Assembly: GCF_049651565.1 (NCBI RefSeq)
Contig: NZ_JBASCI010000184.1
Coordinates: 1-14,282 of the forward strand
From: Brooklawnia sp049651565
GTDB taxonomy: Bacteria > Actinomycetota > Actinomycetes > Propionibacteriales > Propionibacteriaceae
DNA: 14,282 nucleotides
Reading direction: 5' to 3'
The notes under the pieces were generated by a model. The model was not told the DNA's origin and did no database searches. It saw only the letters and a program-made list of their open reading frames with translations. Positions within the stretch are counted from its first letter, which is position 1. Each line of letters begins with the position of its first letter. A program made the position numbers and the translations under genes. This document shows, in pieces, positions 1 through 8,247 of the stretch.

Positions 1-2
1 CT

Positions 3-227
3 GCCGGGCCGAAAGCCGGAACGGCGCTCGGTGCCCAGGGCGAGCGGGCCGCGGATGCCGCCGCCCAGACCCCACCACCACCGCCTGCCGCTCAGGGCAC
101 GGCTGCGCCCGCTCAGGTCGCGCCGCCGTCGTCGAGTCCGGCACCGCCAGCACCGAAGAGTGACCCGGCACCGCCGCCACCGGCCCTGAAGCCCAGCACG
201 CCTGCGTCGCGAGCGCCGAAGGAGTAG
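3..227 (+). CDS. C-terminal fragment of a Pro/Ala-rich protein, probably a TrbL/VirB6-like conjugation membrane protein
   Basis: An open frame runs in from the left edge to a TAG at 225-227. It encodes about 74 residues dominated by Pro, Ala, Ser and Gln, with runs of four to five prolines, ending in APKE. This is a low-complexity, probably disordered tail; no catalytic motif is visible. The stop lies 4 bases before the GTG of the SCO6880-like gene, so the two are cotranscribed. In related actinobacterial elements the gene before SCO6880 usually encodes a multi-spanning TrbL/VirB6-type channel protein with such a tail. That identity is inferred from position alone because the membrane part is outside the window. 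Confidence 0.6.
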   Translation, partial: AGPKAGTALGAQGERAADAAAQTPPPPPAAQGTAAPAQVAPPSSSPAPPAPKSDPAPPPPALKPSTPASRAPKE

Positions 228-231
228 ACCC

Positions 232-1698
232 GTGACCTCGAACCAGAATCCTCGCAGCACGGGCGATCTCGTGCCGGTGAAGTTCTCCCGACTCACCCGC
301 CGAGGCATCCTCCTCGGCCTCTCCCTGACCCAGCTCATCACCCTCGCCATCGGCGGAGCAACGCTCATCGTCGCGTTCTACGCCGGAGGCGGGATGCTGC
401 TCGCCTACACCGCACCCGTCTGGGTGCTCGCCGCCGCATTGACCTGGATACCCATCGCAGGCCGACCCATCGTCGAGTGGCTACCGGTGACGTGCTGGTG
501 GCTGTGGCGCACCACCGGCGGCCAACTCCTCTACCGGCGACGGATCGTCACACCCCGTCCCGTCGGGACCCTCGCGCTGCCCGGCGACATGGCACGCCTG
601 CGCGAGTTCGACGATCCCGAAACCGGAGCCGGGATGATCCACGACCCCCACGCCGCGACCCTGACTGTGGTGTGCGAAGTCTCGCATCCCGCGTTCGTGC
701 TCCTCGACCCCGGCGAACAAGAACGCCGTGTCAACTCCTGGGGTCGAGTGCTCGCGACCGTCTGCCGCTCCGGCCGAGTCGCCACGCTTCAGGTGTTGGA
801 GCGGACCCTGCCGGACTCAGGCACCGGACTCGCCGAATGGTGGGCCGCGCACGGCACCCCCGACGGGTCATGGGCCGCCGACACCTACGCCGAGCTGATC
901 GAACGCGCCGGACCCGCAGGCGAACGCCACGCCACCACCCTGTCCCTCTCCTTGGATATGAAGGCGGCGGCACGGCAGATCAGAACCGCCGGCGGCGGCA
1001 TCCGGGGCGCAGCGAACGTGCTGCGCCAAGAGATGAACACCCTCGTCGCCGCGCTCCGATCCGCCGACCTCGCACCGTCAGGCTGGCTCACCCCAGGCCA
1101 GATCGCCGTGATGCTGCGCTCCGCCTACGACCCCGCCATCGCCGCCACCCTGGAGCGCCACGGACAACTCGGCCAGTCGCTGGCCACCGCGGGGCCGGTC
1201 GCGGTCACCGAGACCTGGGGACGGTTGCGTACCGACTCCGCCTACCATGCAGTGCTGTGGATCAGCGAGTGGCCGCGTTCGCTGGTGTATCCGGGGTTCT
1301 TGTCGCCGGTGCTGCTGTCCACCGGTATTCAGCGGTCGTTCTCGCTGATCTGCACGCCAATGCGATCCGACCAAGCCGCCCGCGACATCCGCAAGAAGAA
1401 GGTCGAACACATCTCAGACCAAGCCCAGAGAGCCAAGATCGGCCAGATCGAAGACGCCTCCCAAACCGCCGAATACCACGACGTGCTCCAACAAGAAGCC
1501 GACCTCACCGCAGGACACGGAATCCTCCGCTACACCGGACTCATCGCCATCTCCGCCCCCACCATCGAGGAACTCGACGCCGCCGTGGCTGCGATCGAAC
1601 AGGCTGCGATCCAAGCCTCGTGCGAGACACGGCTCCTCGTAGGACAGCAGGCCGCCGCGTTCACAGCTGCTGCGTTGCCGCTCTGCCGGAAGGTCTAG
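232..1698 (+). CDS. SCO6880-family T4SS membrane protein
   Basis: This 488-aa protein is recognised as the SCO6880 family, found beside VirB4- and VirD4-like ATPases in actinobacterial conjugative elements. Two hydrophobic segments sit near the N-terminus (about residues 25-50 and 54-76), preceded by the conserved-looking basic stretch around VKFSRLTRRG. A long soluble, probably cytoplasmic domain follows and ends in the family-like AAAFTAAALPLCRKV. It is thought to be a membrane-anchored part of the transfer channel; no enzymatic motif is seen. The GTG start is chosen because AAGGAG lies at 219-224 with suitable spacing. The length matches the family, so the C-terminus is intact even though an opposing gene follows at once. 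Its TAG overlaps the stop of that minus-strand gene in a CTAG palindrome at 1695-1698. Confidence 0.88.
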   Translation: MTSNQNPRSTGDLVPVKFSRLTRRGILLGLSLTQLITLAIGGATLIVAFYAGGGMLLAYTAPVWVLAAALTWIPIAGRPIVEWLPVTCWWLWRTTGGQLLYRRRIVTPRPVGTLALPGDMARLREFDDPETGAGMIHDPHAATLTVVCEVSHPAFVLLDPGEQERRVNSWGRVLATVCRSGRVATLQVLERTLPDSGTGLAEWWAAHGTPDGSWAADTYAELIERAGPAGERHATTLSLSLDMKAAARQIRTAGGGIRGAANVLRQEMNTLVAALRSADLAPSGWLTPGQIAVMLRSAYDPAIAATLERHGQLGQSLATAGPVAVTETWGRLRTDSAYHAVLWISEWPRSLVYPGFLSPVLLSTGIQRSFSLICTPMRSDQAARDIRKKKVEHISDQAQRAKIGQIEDASQTAEYHDVLQQEADLTAGHGILRYTGLIAISAPTIEELDAAVAAIEQAAIQASCETRLLVGQQAAAFTAAALPLCRKV

Positions 1699-2132
1699 GA
1701 GTCAATGGCGGCACTTGGTGGAGCGGTCGGTGCGATCGCTGCTGGGGCTGGGATTGCATGCGGTGTTCCCTCGGAGAGAACCGCGGCCAGGCAGTCGATG
1801 TCCTCGTGGGCGGCGGCGTCAGGGAACATCCAATGGAGGTCCCGCTGCTCGGTGGTCACGTCGATGGTCGGTCGAACGCCCACTCCGCGCGAGGAGCGGC
1901 CGCGCACGTTACGAACCTCATCCAGCGAGTAGATTGCGCCGAGTTCGCCTCGTCTTAGGAAGTTCCCTGGGTTGGCTGTGATGATCCGTCGATCGGTTAC
2001 CGCTACGAAGGTACTCGACGCGAACTTCTCAACGATGGCACTGGCTCTTCCCGGCGTGAGCGCGTCCCAGGTCGCGTCAACCCGTTTAGCGAGAATCGCT
2101 GGCACGACTCCGGCGAAGTTGTGAGCTCCCAC
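1695..2132 (-). pseudogene. Frameshifted C-terminal part of the minus-strand gene, PH-like domain
   Basis: This frame continues the upstream minus-strand gene (2003-3397) after a one-base shift. Translated from the overlap it reads GAHNFAGVVPAILAKR, followed by a segment typical of small bacterial PH-like (YokE-like) domains with the core TFVAVTDRRIITANPGNF, then a strand-rich region and an Ala/Pro-rich tail. The frame is open upstream only to a TGA about 30 bases before 2132, and no good ribosome binding site precedes the GTG at 2132. It is therefore unlikely to be an independent gene. Adding one C to the CCCC run (GGGG at 2138-2141 on the + strand) would fuse both parts into one protein of about 567 aa. 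The shift could be a mutation, a sequencing error, or a programmed -1 frameshift. Confidence 0.55.
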
Positions 2133-3397
2133 TCGTAGGGGAACGCCACGCTGCGAAGTGCCTCACCGTCCTCAAGAAACCACCGGAGGATGTGCAGGTA
2201 GGGATCGAGCTCAAGCCCCTCGGGCGCGCATACGGTGTCTGGGACCGCCGGCATCTCGACTGCTGGCTGGAGCATGCCGGCCAAGGGCTCGATGGCTTCG
2301 AGGAGCTGCCTGCATGTGAGCTGGGACGCCTTCGCGTCCTTCCGCTTCTTCGTGAGGGGCACGGTGGCGCGACCGGGGAGCTCGGCGATGATCCGCAACT
2401 CGCGCACGAGTGACTCGGTCAACGATCGGATTTCGGAGAGCGACTCGTCGATCTCGGCGGGCGTGTTTCGGGCGATCCGGTCGAAGAGCTGCGCTTCGCT
2501 CTCGTCATTGGCCCCTCGCGTCCTGGCGAGCGCAGCCCGGACAGCCTGGTACTCCGCGTGGGTCTTCAGCGAGCTGAGCAGCGCGTAGGTATCGAAGACG
2601 ATTGCCTCGGCGTTGGTTTCGAGGTATTGGCGGCGGGCGCGACCATCCACCTTCCCGATCTCCTGGATGTGGCCTGCCACGTTCTTGCGGTACAGCTTCA
2701 GTTGCTTGCGGATGTTGGGGCCACTGGGAGCGATGGGCTCCCAGACAGAGTCTGTGATGGCGTCGAGTTCGCGGGTCTCCTTGACCGCCTCATCGACGGA
2801 CTCCGCCAGACCTTCAAGCTCTGCCCATTGCTCGTTTCGGATGGCCTTGAGCGTTTGCGTCGTGAGCTGGATGTTGGAGCGGACGAGGCCGGAAATCTCG
2901 CCGAGCTGCATTTGGAGCGCGATCATTGCGACGGCCGGGCCGATGGCTGCGATCGCCGTCGCGGCTGTCATAGAGGCGGGGATGAAACGTGCCTGGGCGA
3001 CCAATTCACCGTTCTTGAAGATCGCCCCGAGCTTGGCGCCGTCCTTCGCCGCCATCTGCCCGCCGCTCTTCAGCAGAGACAGAGTCGCATCGTTGACCCG
3101 GAAGAGGCCTTGCGCGCTCGACACTGCCTCCGCGACGTTTCCGACGATAGTGCCTGTATTGCCGAGCGAACCCAGAGCGGTCGAGAGCTGCGCGCGATCG
3201 AATGACGGCACCATGTCAAGGCTGATGAGTTCAAGGCCGTCGGGGACTTCGCCGAACACGACTGCGACACCGGGCGTCACCTCGACGAGGGTCGTGGACG
3301 CTGCGAGTTCAAGCGCGTCGGACCTGATCTGACCGTCCTCGTCGGTTGGCCCACCAATGGCCTCGTCGCTGCCGGACTCGTCGCGCGCGTCGTCCAT
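2003..3397 (-). CDS. Uncharacterised protein inserted in the T4SS operon, helical with one hydrophobic segment (cargo candidate)
   Basis: I do not recognise a named family. As read, the protein has 464 aa. Residues 1-30 are acidic and Asp/Glu/Gly-rich. A hydrophobic, Ala-rich stretch (about 135-165, around AAIGPAVAMIALQMQL) could enter or lie on a membrane. A long charged helical region follows (about 165-400) with probable coiled coils. The ATG at 3397 is chosen because GAAGGAGAG lies about 7 bases upstream; a longer frame to 3496 has no such site. The natural frame probably leaves this ORF near 2140 and continues in the PH-like segment down to 1695. The last ~30 residues read here, rich in Arg and Ser, would then be out-of-frame noise. 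The gene opposes every conjugation gene around it, which suggests separately controlled cargo such as host defence or element maintenance. That role is inference only. Confidence 0.72.
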   Translation of the reverse strand: MDDARDESGSDEAIGGPTDEDGQIRSDALELAASTTLVEVTPGVAVVFGEVPDGLELISLDMVPSFDRAQLSTALGSLGNTGTIVGNVAEAVSSAQGLFRVNDATLSLLKSGGQMAAKDGAKLGAIFKNGELVAQARFIPASMTAATAIAAIGPAVAMIALQMQLGEISGLVRSNIQLTTQTLKAIRNEQWAELEGLAESVDEAVKETRELDAITDSVWEPIAPSGPNIRKQLKLYRKNVAGHIQEIGKVDGRARRQYLETNAEAIVFDTYALLSSLKTHAEYQAVRAALARTRGANDESEAQLFDRIARNTPAEIDESLSEIRSLTESLVRELRIIAELPGRATVPLTKKRKDAKASQLTCRQLLEAIEPLAGMLQPAVEMPAVPDTVCAPEGLELDPYLHILRWFLEDGEALRSVAFPYEWELTTSPESCQRFSLNGLTRPGTRSRREEPVPSLRSSRRVPS

Positions 3398-3453
3398 GTG
3401 GGCTCTCCTTCTCGCCGGTGACTGCCTCGTGCCTCCCTCCGACGCCTCCACCA

Positions 3454-3459
3454 AGTATG
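3454..3459 (-). promoter_or_regulatory. Possible extended -10 box for the minus-strand cargo gene
   Basis: On the minus strand the divergent gap contains TGACATACT, a TG-n extended -10 with CATACT as the hexamer, about 55 bases before the ATG at 3397. No convincing -35 is seen at the right distance. No clear promoter is seen for the + strand gene at 3533 within the same 135-base gap. Confidence 0.25.
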
Positions 3460-3532
3460 TCAGCCACCTCCGACAACGCCCGGGGCATTGCAGCACACCT
3501 CCTCATCACACGACTTTGCGAGGAGGCCGACC

Positions 3533-4357
3533 ATGCCCACGTTCTTCGATTCCGCCGCCGACGCCGCGGAGGCGTCCGAGGCTCTGCGCGGGCTCGCGCA
3601 TGCGAGCCGCACCTTCGATCAGCCCGCTCAGATGTATGGGGTGATCGGTGACCTGTCCTCTGGGATGCGGTCGCTGCGCCAGGTGCTGGAACAGCTCGCT
3701 GACGCGCACGAGAGGAAGGTCGCGCATGCGTTCAACGACGACGGCGACCACGCGGCCGGTGTCCTGGATGCGCTCGCGACGGCGGAGGAGCTGCGCCGGT
3801 CTGCGCGTCTGGTGGATCAGGCTTACGACCGTCTCGCGGAGGGATTCGTTGCGGCGGGGCGGATCGCGTGGCATCCCGAGCCTGCCGTTGAGGAGGCGGT
3901 GCCGTCGCGGTGGATCACCGTGGTGTTCCTTCAAGGCGACGAGGCCGACCGGCCGTTGCGCATCCTCGGCGAGCTGGGCCATGTCGATGCGGTGGACTAC
4001 CTCGCGCAGTGGGACTACGGCGAGGAGACCACGCAGGCGGCACTTGAGAACGGGTACGTCTACGACGAACCCGGCGAGGGCACCAACGATCGGGTGATGA
4101 TGTCCGGCGACTACGCGCTGGTCGTCAACCCGCACGTCGGGTACGTCTCACTGCTGCGCCGCCACCCCGACTCCGACGCGAGCGCCGAAGCGATCGATGA
4201 GCCGTCGCCGACACGGGATGGGCCGGAGCTGCTGGTCTCGTACTCCTCGCCGGGCGCTCAGAAGCGTCGTGACCTGCCGCCATCGAAGCGGGGGCGGTCG
4301 TGGTTCGAGCCCGCGAAGATCACCGCGGTGCGCGAGTCGCGAGGGCTGGGACTGTGA
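3533..4357 (+). CDS. Conserved hypothetical protein of actinobacterial conjugative elements
   Basis: This 274-aa protein has no known function. It starts MPTFFDSAADAAEASEALRG. The first ~120 residues are helical and resemble a small all-alpha domain. A mixed alpha/beta segment follows at about 130-215 (WITVVFLQGDEADRPL, then the Tyr-rich LENGYVYDEPGEG). The C-terminal ~55 residues are polar and end in a basic WFEPAKI stretch. The ATG at 3533 is chosen over an earlier frame start because AGGAGG sits at 3521-3526, six bases upstream. No signal peptide or membrane segment is seen. It lies between the SCO6880-like and VirB4-like genes, a position where such elements commonly carry a protein of this type. 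Its stop overlaps the GTG of the ATPase gene (GTGA at 4354-4357), so it is probably made in step with the transfer machinery. Confidence 0.85.
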   Translation: MPTFFDSAADAAEASEALRGLAHASRTFDQPAQMYGVIGDLSSGMRSLRQVLEQLADAHERKVAHAFNDDGDHAAGVLDALATAEELRRSARLVDQAYDRLAEGFVAAGRIAWHPEPAVEEAVPSRWITVVFLQGDEADRPLRILGELGHVDAVDYLAQWDYGEETTQAALENGYVYDEPGEGTNDRVMMSGDYALVVNPHVGYVSLLRRHPDSDASAEAIDEPSPTRDGPELLVSYSSPGAQKRRDLPPSKRGRSWFEPAKITAVRESRGLGL

Positions 4358-5838
4358 ACCAGGATCGCGAGCGGCTGCACACGGCGGTGCTGGTCGCGCC
4401 GTCGAAGGAACGTCGCAAGCTCCGCAAACAGCGCCGCCGCGCCGAAGCACGACTCCACGCAGAGCAGCGCAAGGCCGAACTCGCGGCCGTGAAAGCCAAG
4501 GCTGAGGCGGAGCGGGAGGAGCGGCGCGCCACGATCTACCTGCCCAAGGCTGGTGAGGCGGGTGCGGCGCAGCTTCGGACGCCGGGACGGCTCCGGCTCC
4601 CGCGTCACCAGGACACTTCCGCGACGTTGGCGGGGGCGTATCCGTTCGTCGCCGAAGGTGGCCTCGGTGCCGATGGGGTGTTCGTCGGGCAAGACCTCTA
4701 CTCGGGCGGTTCGTTCGTGTACGACCCGTGGGTGCTGTACGCGCGCGGCATCATCACCGCCCCCAACGTGGTGCTGGCGGGGATCGTCGGCTCGGGCAAG
4801 TCCTCTCTCGCGAAGTCGCTCTACACGCGGTCGCTCCCGTTCGGGCGGCGGGTCTATGTGCCGGGTGATCCGAAGGGTGAGCACACTGCGGTCGCTGAGG
4901 CCGTCGGCGGTCGCGCCATCGTCCTGGGCCACGGCCTCAACACCCGGCTGAACCCGTTGGACGAAGGGCACCGCCCGTCCGGGTTGTCGGATGAACAGTG
5001 GGCCTCCACCGTCGCCGCGCGCAGGCGCGACCTGATCGGCGCGCTCGCGGAGACCGTGCTGGCGCGGGGGTTGTCGCCGTTGGAGCACACCGCGATCGAC
5101 CTGGCGTTGACGCAGACGGTGCGGGAGAACGAGGTGCCGATCCTGCCGATGGTCGTTGACCGCATCCTGGCTCCCAGCACCGACCCTGATGGTCGCCTCG
5201 CCGAAGACGGGAGGCTCGTCGGTCACGCCCTGCGTCGTCTCGTGGCCGGTGACCTCGCTGGGTTGTTCGACGGCCCCTCCACCGTGGCCTTCGACCCGAG
5301 CCTGCCGATGATCTCCCTCGACCTGTCGCGGGTGACGGAGAACTCGACGCTCATCAGCGTGTTGATGACGTGTTCGTCGGCGTGGATGGAATCCGCCCTG
5401 TTGGACCCGAGTGGTGGGCAGCGGTGGGTGATCTACGACGAGGCCTGGCGTCTCATGTCCCACCCCGCGCTGCTGCGGCGGATGGATGCGCATTGGCGAC
5501 TCGCGCGGCATTACGGGATCGCGAACATGCTGATCTTCCACAAGCTCACTGACCTGGACAACGTCGGGGACCAGGGTTCCGCCATGCGCTCGCTCGCCAA
5601 CTCGTTGCTGGCGAATGCGGAGACGAGGATCGTGTACCGGCAGGAATCCGACCAGCTCGGCCCTACCGCCCAAGCTCTCGGCCTGACCGGGACCGAGCAG
5701 CAGCTCCTCCCGAATCTCGGCGTCGGTCAAGGGTTGTGGCGGATCAAGGCTAGGAGCTTCGTGACCCAGCACCAGCTCCACCCTGCCGAGCTTGCGTTGT
5801 TCGATACGAGTTCTCGCGCGGCTGGGGGTCACCGATGA
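4354..5838 (+). CDS. VirB4/TraC-like conjugation ATPase
   Basis: This 494-aa ATP-binding protein is the likely motor of the type IV channel. Residues 15-60 form a highly charged Lys/Arg/Glu/Ala helix, probably a coiled coil. Walker A is GIVGSGKSS at residues 143-151 (K149). Walker B is WVIYDEAW with D362 and E363. After it come a conserved-looking RMDAHWRLARHYG segment and an IFHKLTDLD motif, as in VirB4-type HerA/FtsK-fold ATPases. No membrane segment is seen, so it should act at the cytoplasmic face with the SCO6880-like protein. The GTG start at 4354 overlaps the previous stop by four bases; an upstream GTG at 4300 lies inside the preceding gene and is less likely. The next gene starts in its stop codon (ATGA). 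Confidence 0.88.
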   Translation: MNQDRERLHTAVLVAPSKERRKLRKQRRRAEARLHAEQRKAELAAVKAKAEAEREERRATIYLPKAGEAGAAQLRTPGRLRLPRHQDTSATLAGAYPFVAEGGLGADGVFVGQDLYSGGSFVYDPWVLYARGIITAPNVVLAGIVGSGKSSLAKSLYTRSLPFGRRVYVPGDPKGEHTAVAEAVGGRAIVLGHGLNTRLNPLDEGHRPSGLSDEQWASTVAARRRDLIGALAETVLARGLSPLEHTAIDLALTQTVRENEVPILPMVVDRILAPSTDPDGRLAEDGRLVGHALRRLVAGDLAGLFDGPSTVAFDPSLPMISLDLSRVTENSTLISVLMTCSSAWMESALLDPSGGQRWVIYDEAWRLMSHPALLRRMDAHWRLARHYGIANMLIFHKLTDLDNVGDQGSAMRSLANSLLANAETRIVYRQESDQLGPTAQALGLTGTEQQLLPNLGVGQGLWRIKARSFVTQHQLHPAELALFDTSSRAAGGHR

Positions 5839-6389
5839 ACCTCTCACGCCCACACCACTCCCGCGATCACGAGCCCGAGGTGCCTGTCGATCTGCCGCAT
5901 GTGGTCGTCATCGTCGCGGCGGACGGCACGCTGACCGCAGCCGTCGATGGCGTCGCCCACCCGCAACCTGCTGCCGGTGCGTGGACTCGGGCGACGTTCG
6001 GGTCGTTGATGGACGAGATCACCAAGGACCGCACCGTCTCGGTCCGGGTCGAGGTCCGCGAGTGCGATGGCGGGGTGTTCACCGACATCATCCACGCCCG
6101 CAAACCAACTCCACCCGCACGAGCGGCCGAGCAGAAACCGGTGCCGGGCACCCGCCGAGGTCGCCGCGCCGCCGCACCGCGCACGCTGCGGCTCATGGAA
6201 GTGGACGGGGAGGGTTTCGTGCCGGGTGAGGATATCGCTGTCGCGGTCATCGTGAGCCACACCGACGCCGCGCACACGGGGACGGCTCGGGCGCTGGTCG
6301 ATCTCGACGACCTCCCGACAGGCGCGACGGGCGAGGTGATCCTGTTCGGGCGCGTCTCGGGCACGACCGCGATTCGGCGGCTGCAATGA
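5835..6389 (+). CDS. Conserved hypothetical protein of the conjugation operon
   Basis: This 184-aa protein does not match a family I recognise. Two parts can be seen. Residues ~15-85 are a strand-rich domain (VVVIVAADGTLTAAVDG, then VSVRVEVRECDGGVFTDII). A Pro/Arg/Ala linker at ~90-120 leads to a second strand-rich domain at ~122-184 with VPGEDIAVAVIVSHTDA and a basic end. No membrane segment or signal peptide is present. The acidic FVPGEDIAVAV segment and the short mixed domains suggest a cytoplasmic structural or regulatory partner of the ATPases. It overlaps its neighbours on both sides by ATGA (5835-5838 and 6386-6389), so it is made between the two motor ATPases. Function is unknown. Confidence 0.82.
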   Translation: MNLSRPHHSRDHEPEVPVDLPHVVVIVAADGTLTAAVDGVAHPQPAAGAWTRATFGSLMDEITKDRTVSVRVEVRECDGGVFTDIIHARKPTPPARAAEQKPVPGTRRGRRAAAPRTLRLMEVDGEGFVPGEDIAVAVIVSHTDAAHTGTARALVDLDDLPTGATGEVILFGRVSGTTAIRRLQ

Positions 6390-8164
6390 ACCCGAGACAG
6401 GGCGGCGGGGGCATGGGCGACGAACTCACCAACGCCGCCCTCATCGCCCTGATCGGAGCCTTCGGACTCGCACTCATCCTGCGCGGCTCTGGTTCAGTCG
6501 CCGCGTTCCTCTCCGGCACACCCCAACCACAAGCAGGACCGGCGTCGGGGCTCGGGGTGCTGTTCAACCCTGCCGATACCGCCGGAGCGCTCGACGCCGA
6601 CGGTCTCAGCCCAGTCGTCTACTGGATCGTCACGACCCTGCTGCTCGCTGGGCTCGTCGTCGGTGTCGCGTGGGTGTGGTTGTGGCTGCGCCGCCACAAC
6701 CGCAAAGTGGAGACTGACCCGCACCGCCTCGCCGGGATCGCGACTGCGCACGAGGTCAAGACCACGGCCTCTGCGAAAGCACTCCTACGCCGCGCCAGAA
6801 CTCTGCGCCCGTCACTGACCACGCCGACACCTGCGGATGTTGGCTACCTCCTCGGTTCGAGTCGCGGGACCGGGGTGTGGGCATCGGTGGAGGACTCGAT
6901 CCTGCTGATCGGCCCGCCCCGCTCCGGCAAGACCCTCCACGTCGTCGTCAACGCGATCCTCGACGCACCCGGCGCGGTCGTCACCACCTCAACGAGGCCC
7001 GAGAACCTGACCGCGACGCTCCGTGCGCGGCGACGCGCGGGTGGGCCGGTCGCGGTGTTCGACCCGCAACATCTCGCCGAGGGCATCCCCGCCGGGCTGC
7101 GCTGGTCACCCGTGCGCGGGTGCCAGGACCCGCTGACTGCGATGATCCGCGCCAACGGCCTCGCCGCCGCCACCGGCCTGTCTTCCGGGGGTGTGGAGTC
7201 CGGCGGGTTCTGGGAAGGAAAGACTCGTACCGCGTTGCAGGCGCTCCTGCACGCCGCCGCCCTCGACGGCCGCCCGCCCGCTGAGCTGTTCCGGTGGACC
7301 CTCGACCCCAGCTCTGCGGCCGAGGCGGTCGCGATCCTGAGCTCGAACCCGGATGCGGCGATGGGGTGGGGTGACTCGCTCGGCGCGATGATCGACGCCG
7401 ACCCCAAGACCCGCGACAGCATCTGGCAAGGCGTCTCCCTCGCCCTCGCAGCCCTCGCCGACCCCCGTGTACTCGATGCCGTCACACCCGGCCCGCACGA
7501 ACAGTTCGACCCCGAAACCTTCCTTACCCAGCACGGCACGCTCTATCTGCTTGCCACCGGAGCCGGGGCCGGCACGTCCGCAGCGCTGGTCGCGGCATTC
7601 GTGGAAGACCTCATCGAAACCGCCCGCAGACTCGCCGCCCGCTCACCCGGAGCCCGACTCGACCCGCCGCTACTGCTGGCGCTCGACGAGATCGGCAACC
7701 TCGCACCCCTGCCGTCGTTGCCGATGCTGATGGCCGAAGGCGGCGGCACCGGGATCACGACCATGCCCGTGTTGCAGTCCCTCGCCCAAGCCCGAGACCG
7801 GTGGAGCGAGAACCAGGCCAGCGCGATCTGGGACGCCAGCATCGTCAAGATCATCCTCGGCGGCGCGTCCAGCAGTCGCGACCTCCAAGACCTCTCTACG
7901 TTGATCGGTGAACGTGACGAGTACACCGACAGCGTGACCCTCGGTGATCGCGGCACCCGCTCCAACCAGCGCTCCGTACGGCGGGTTCCGATCCTGCCAC
8001 CCGACCGCATCCGCACCCTGCCCTTCGGCACCGGGATCACTCTGCTGCGCTCCGCACCACCGATCGTCACCGACCTACGAGCCTGGCACAGCCGCCCCGA
8101 CGCTGCCCAGCTCCGCAGCGACCGCACCAAACTCGAAGCCCTCCTACGCCGCCCCGCACCCTGA
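6386..8164 (+). CDS. VirD4/TraG-type coupling protein (TraM-recognition domain)
   Basis: This 592-aa protein is the probable coupling ATPase that brings the relaxase-DNA complex to the channel. Two membrane segments lie at about residues 17-33 and 76-101, followed by a basic stop-transfer LRRHNRK. Walker A is GPPRSGKT (around residues 177-183, K182). Walker B is LLLALDEIGN with D434 and E435. Downstream comes LPMLMAEGGGTGITT, then LQSLAQARDRW with an ASIVKIILGGA segment, which is typical of the TraG/TraD C-terminal domain. The ATG at 6386 overlaps the previous TGA; a second ATG at 6413 (MGDELTN) is a possible alternative start. It is the last gene of the tightly overlapping block; an 83-base gap with a hairpin follows. 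Confidence 0.92.
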   Translation: MNPRQGGGGMGDELTNAALIALIGAFGLALILRGSGSVAAFLSGTPQPQAGPASGLGVLFNPADTAGALDADGLSPVVYWIVTTLLLAGLVVGVAWVWLWLRRHNRKVETDPHRLAGIATAHEVKTTASAKALLRRARTLRPSLTTPTPADVGYLLGSSRGTGVWASVEDSILLIGPPRSGKTLHVVVNAILDAPGAVVTTSTRPENLTATLRARRRAGGPVAVFDPQHLAEGIPAGLRWSPVRGCQDPLTAMIRANGLAAATGLSSGGVESGGFWEGKTRTALQALLHAAALDGRPPAELFRWTLDPSSAAEAVAILSSNPDAAMGWGDSLGAMIDADPKTRDSIWQGVSLALAALADPRVLDAVTPGPHEQFDPETFLTQHGTLYLLATGAGAGTSAALVAAFVEDLIETARRLAARSPGARLDPPLLLALDEIGNLAPLPSLPMLMAEGGGTGITTMPVLQSLAQARDRWSENQASAIWDASIVKIILGGASSSRDLQDLSTLIGERDEYTDSVTLGDRGTRSNQRSVRRVPILPPDRIRTLPFGTGITLLRSAPPIVTDLRAWHSRPDAAQLRSDRTKLEALLRRPAP

Positions 8165-8203
8165 CGCCACGGTCTGGGTGCCGGGGCGCACCTGCCTGAT
8201 ACA

Positions 8204-8225
8204 GCGGCCACGACGAGCTGGCCGC
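8204..8225 (+). other. Hairpin upstream of the SSB gene
   Basis: GCGGCCA at 8204-8210 and TGGCCGC at 8219-8225 form a perfect 7-bp stem with an 8-base loop, in the only real gap of the operon between the coupling protein and SSB genes. No T-run follows, so it is not a typical intrinsic terminator. It may protect or separate transcript segments. Confidence 0.35.
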
Positions 8226-8247
8226 CTGAGATCAGAAGGAGGCCATC

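Noticed and set aside
477..1958. 493-aa + frame overlapping the SCO6880-like gene
   Set aside because: Arg/Pro-rich shadow translation of high-GC DNA; the other frame has a clear family match, membrane segments and a ribosome binding site.
2558..3332. Two + strand frames of 215-239 aa opposite the cargo gene
   Set aside because: No ribosome binding site and biased composition; the minus frame has a strong site and coherent protein features.
4258..5853. 531-aa minus frame opposite the VirB4-like ATPase
   Set aside because: Low-complexity Arg/His/Gly composition and no motifs; it is the antisense of a gene with intact Walker motifs.
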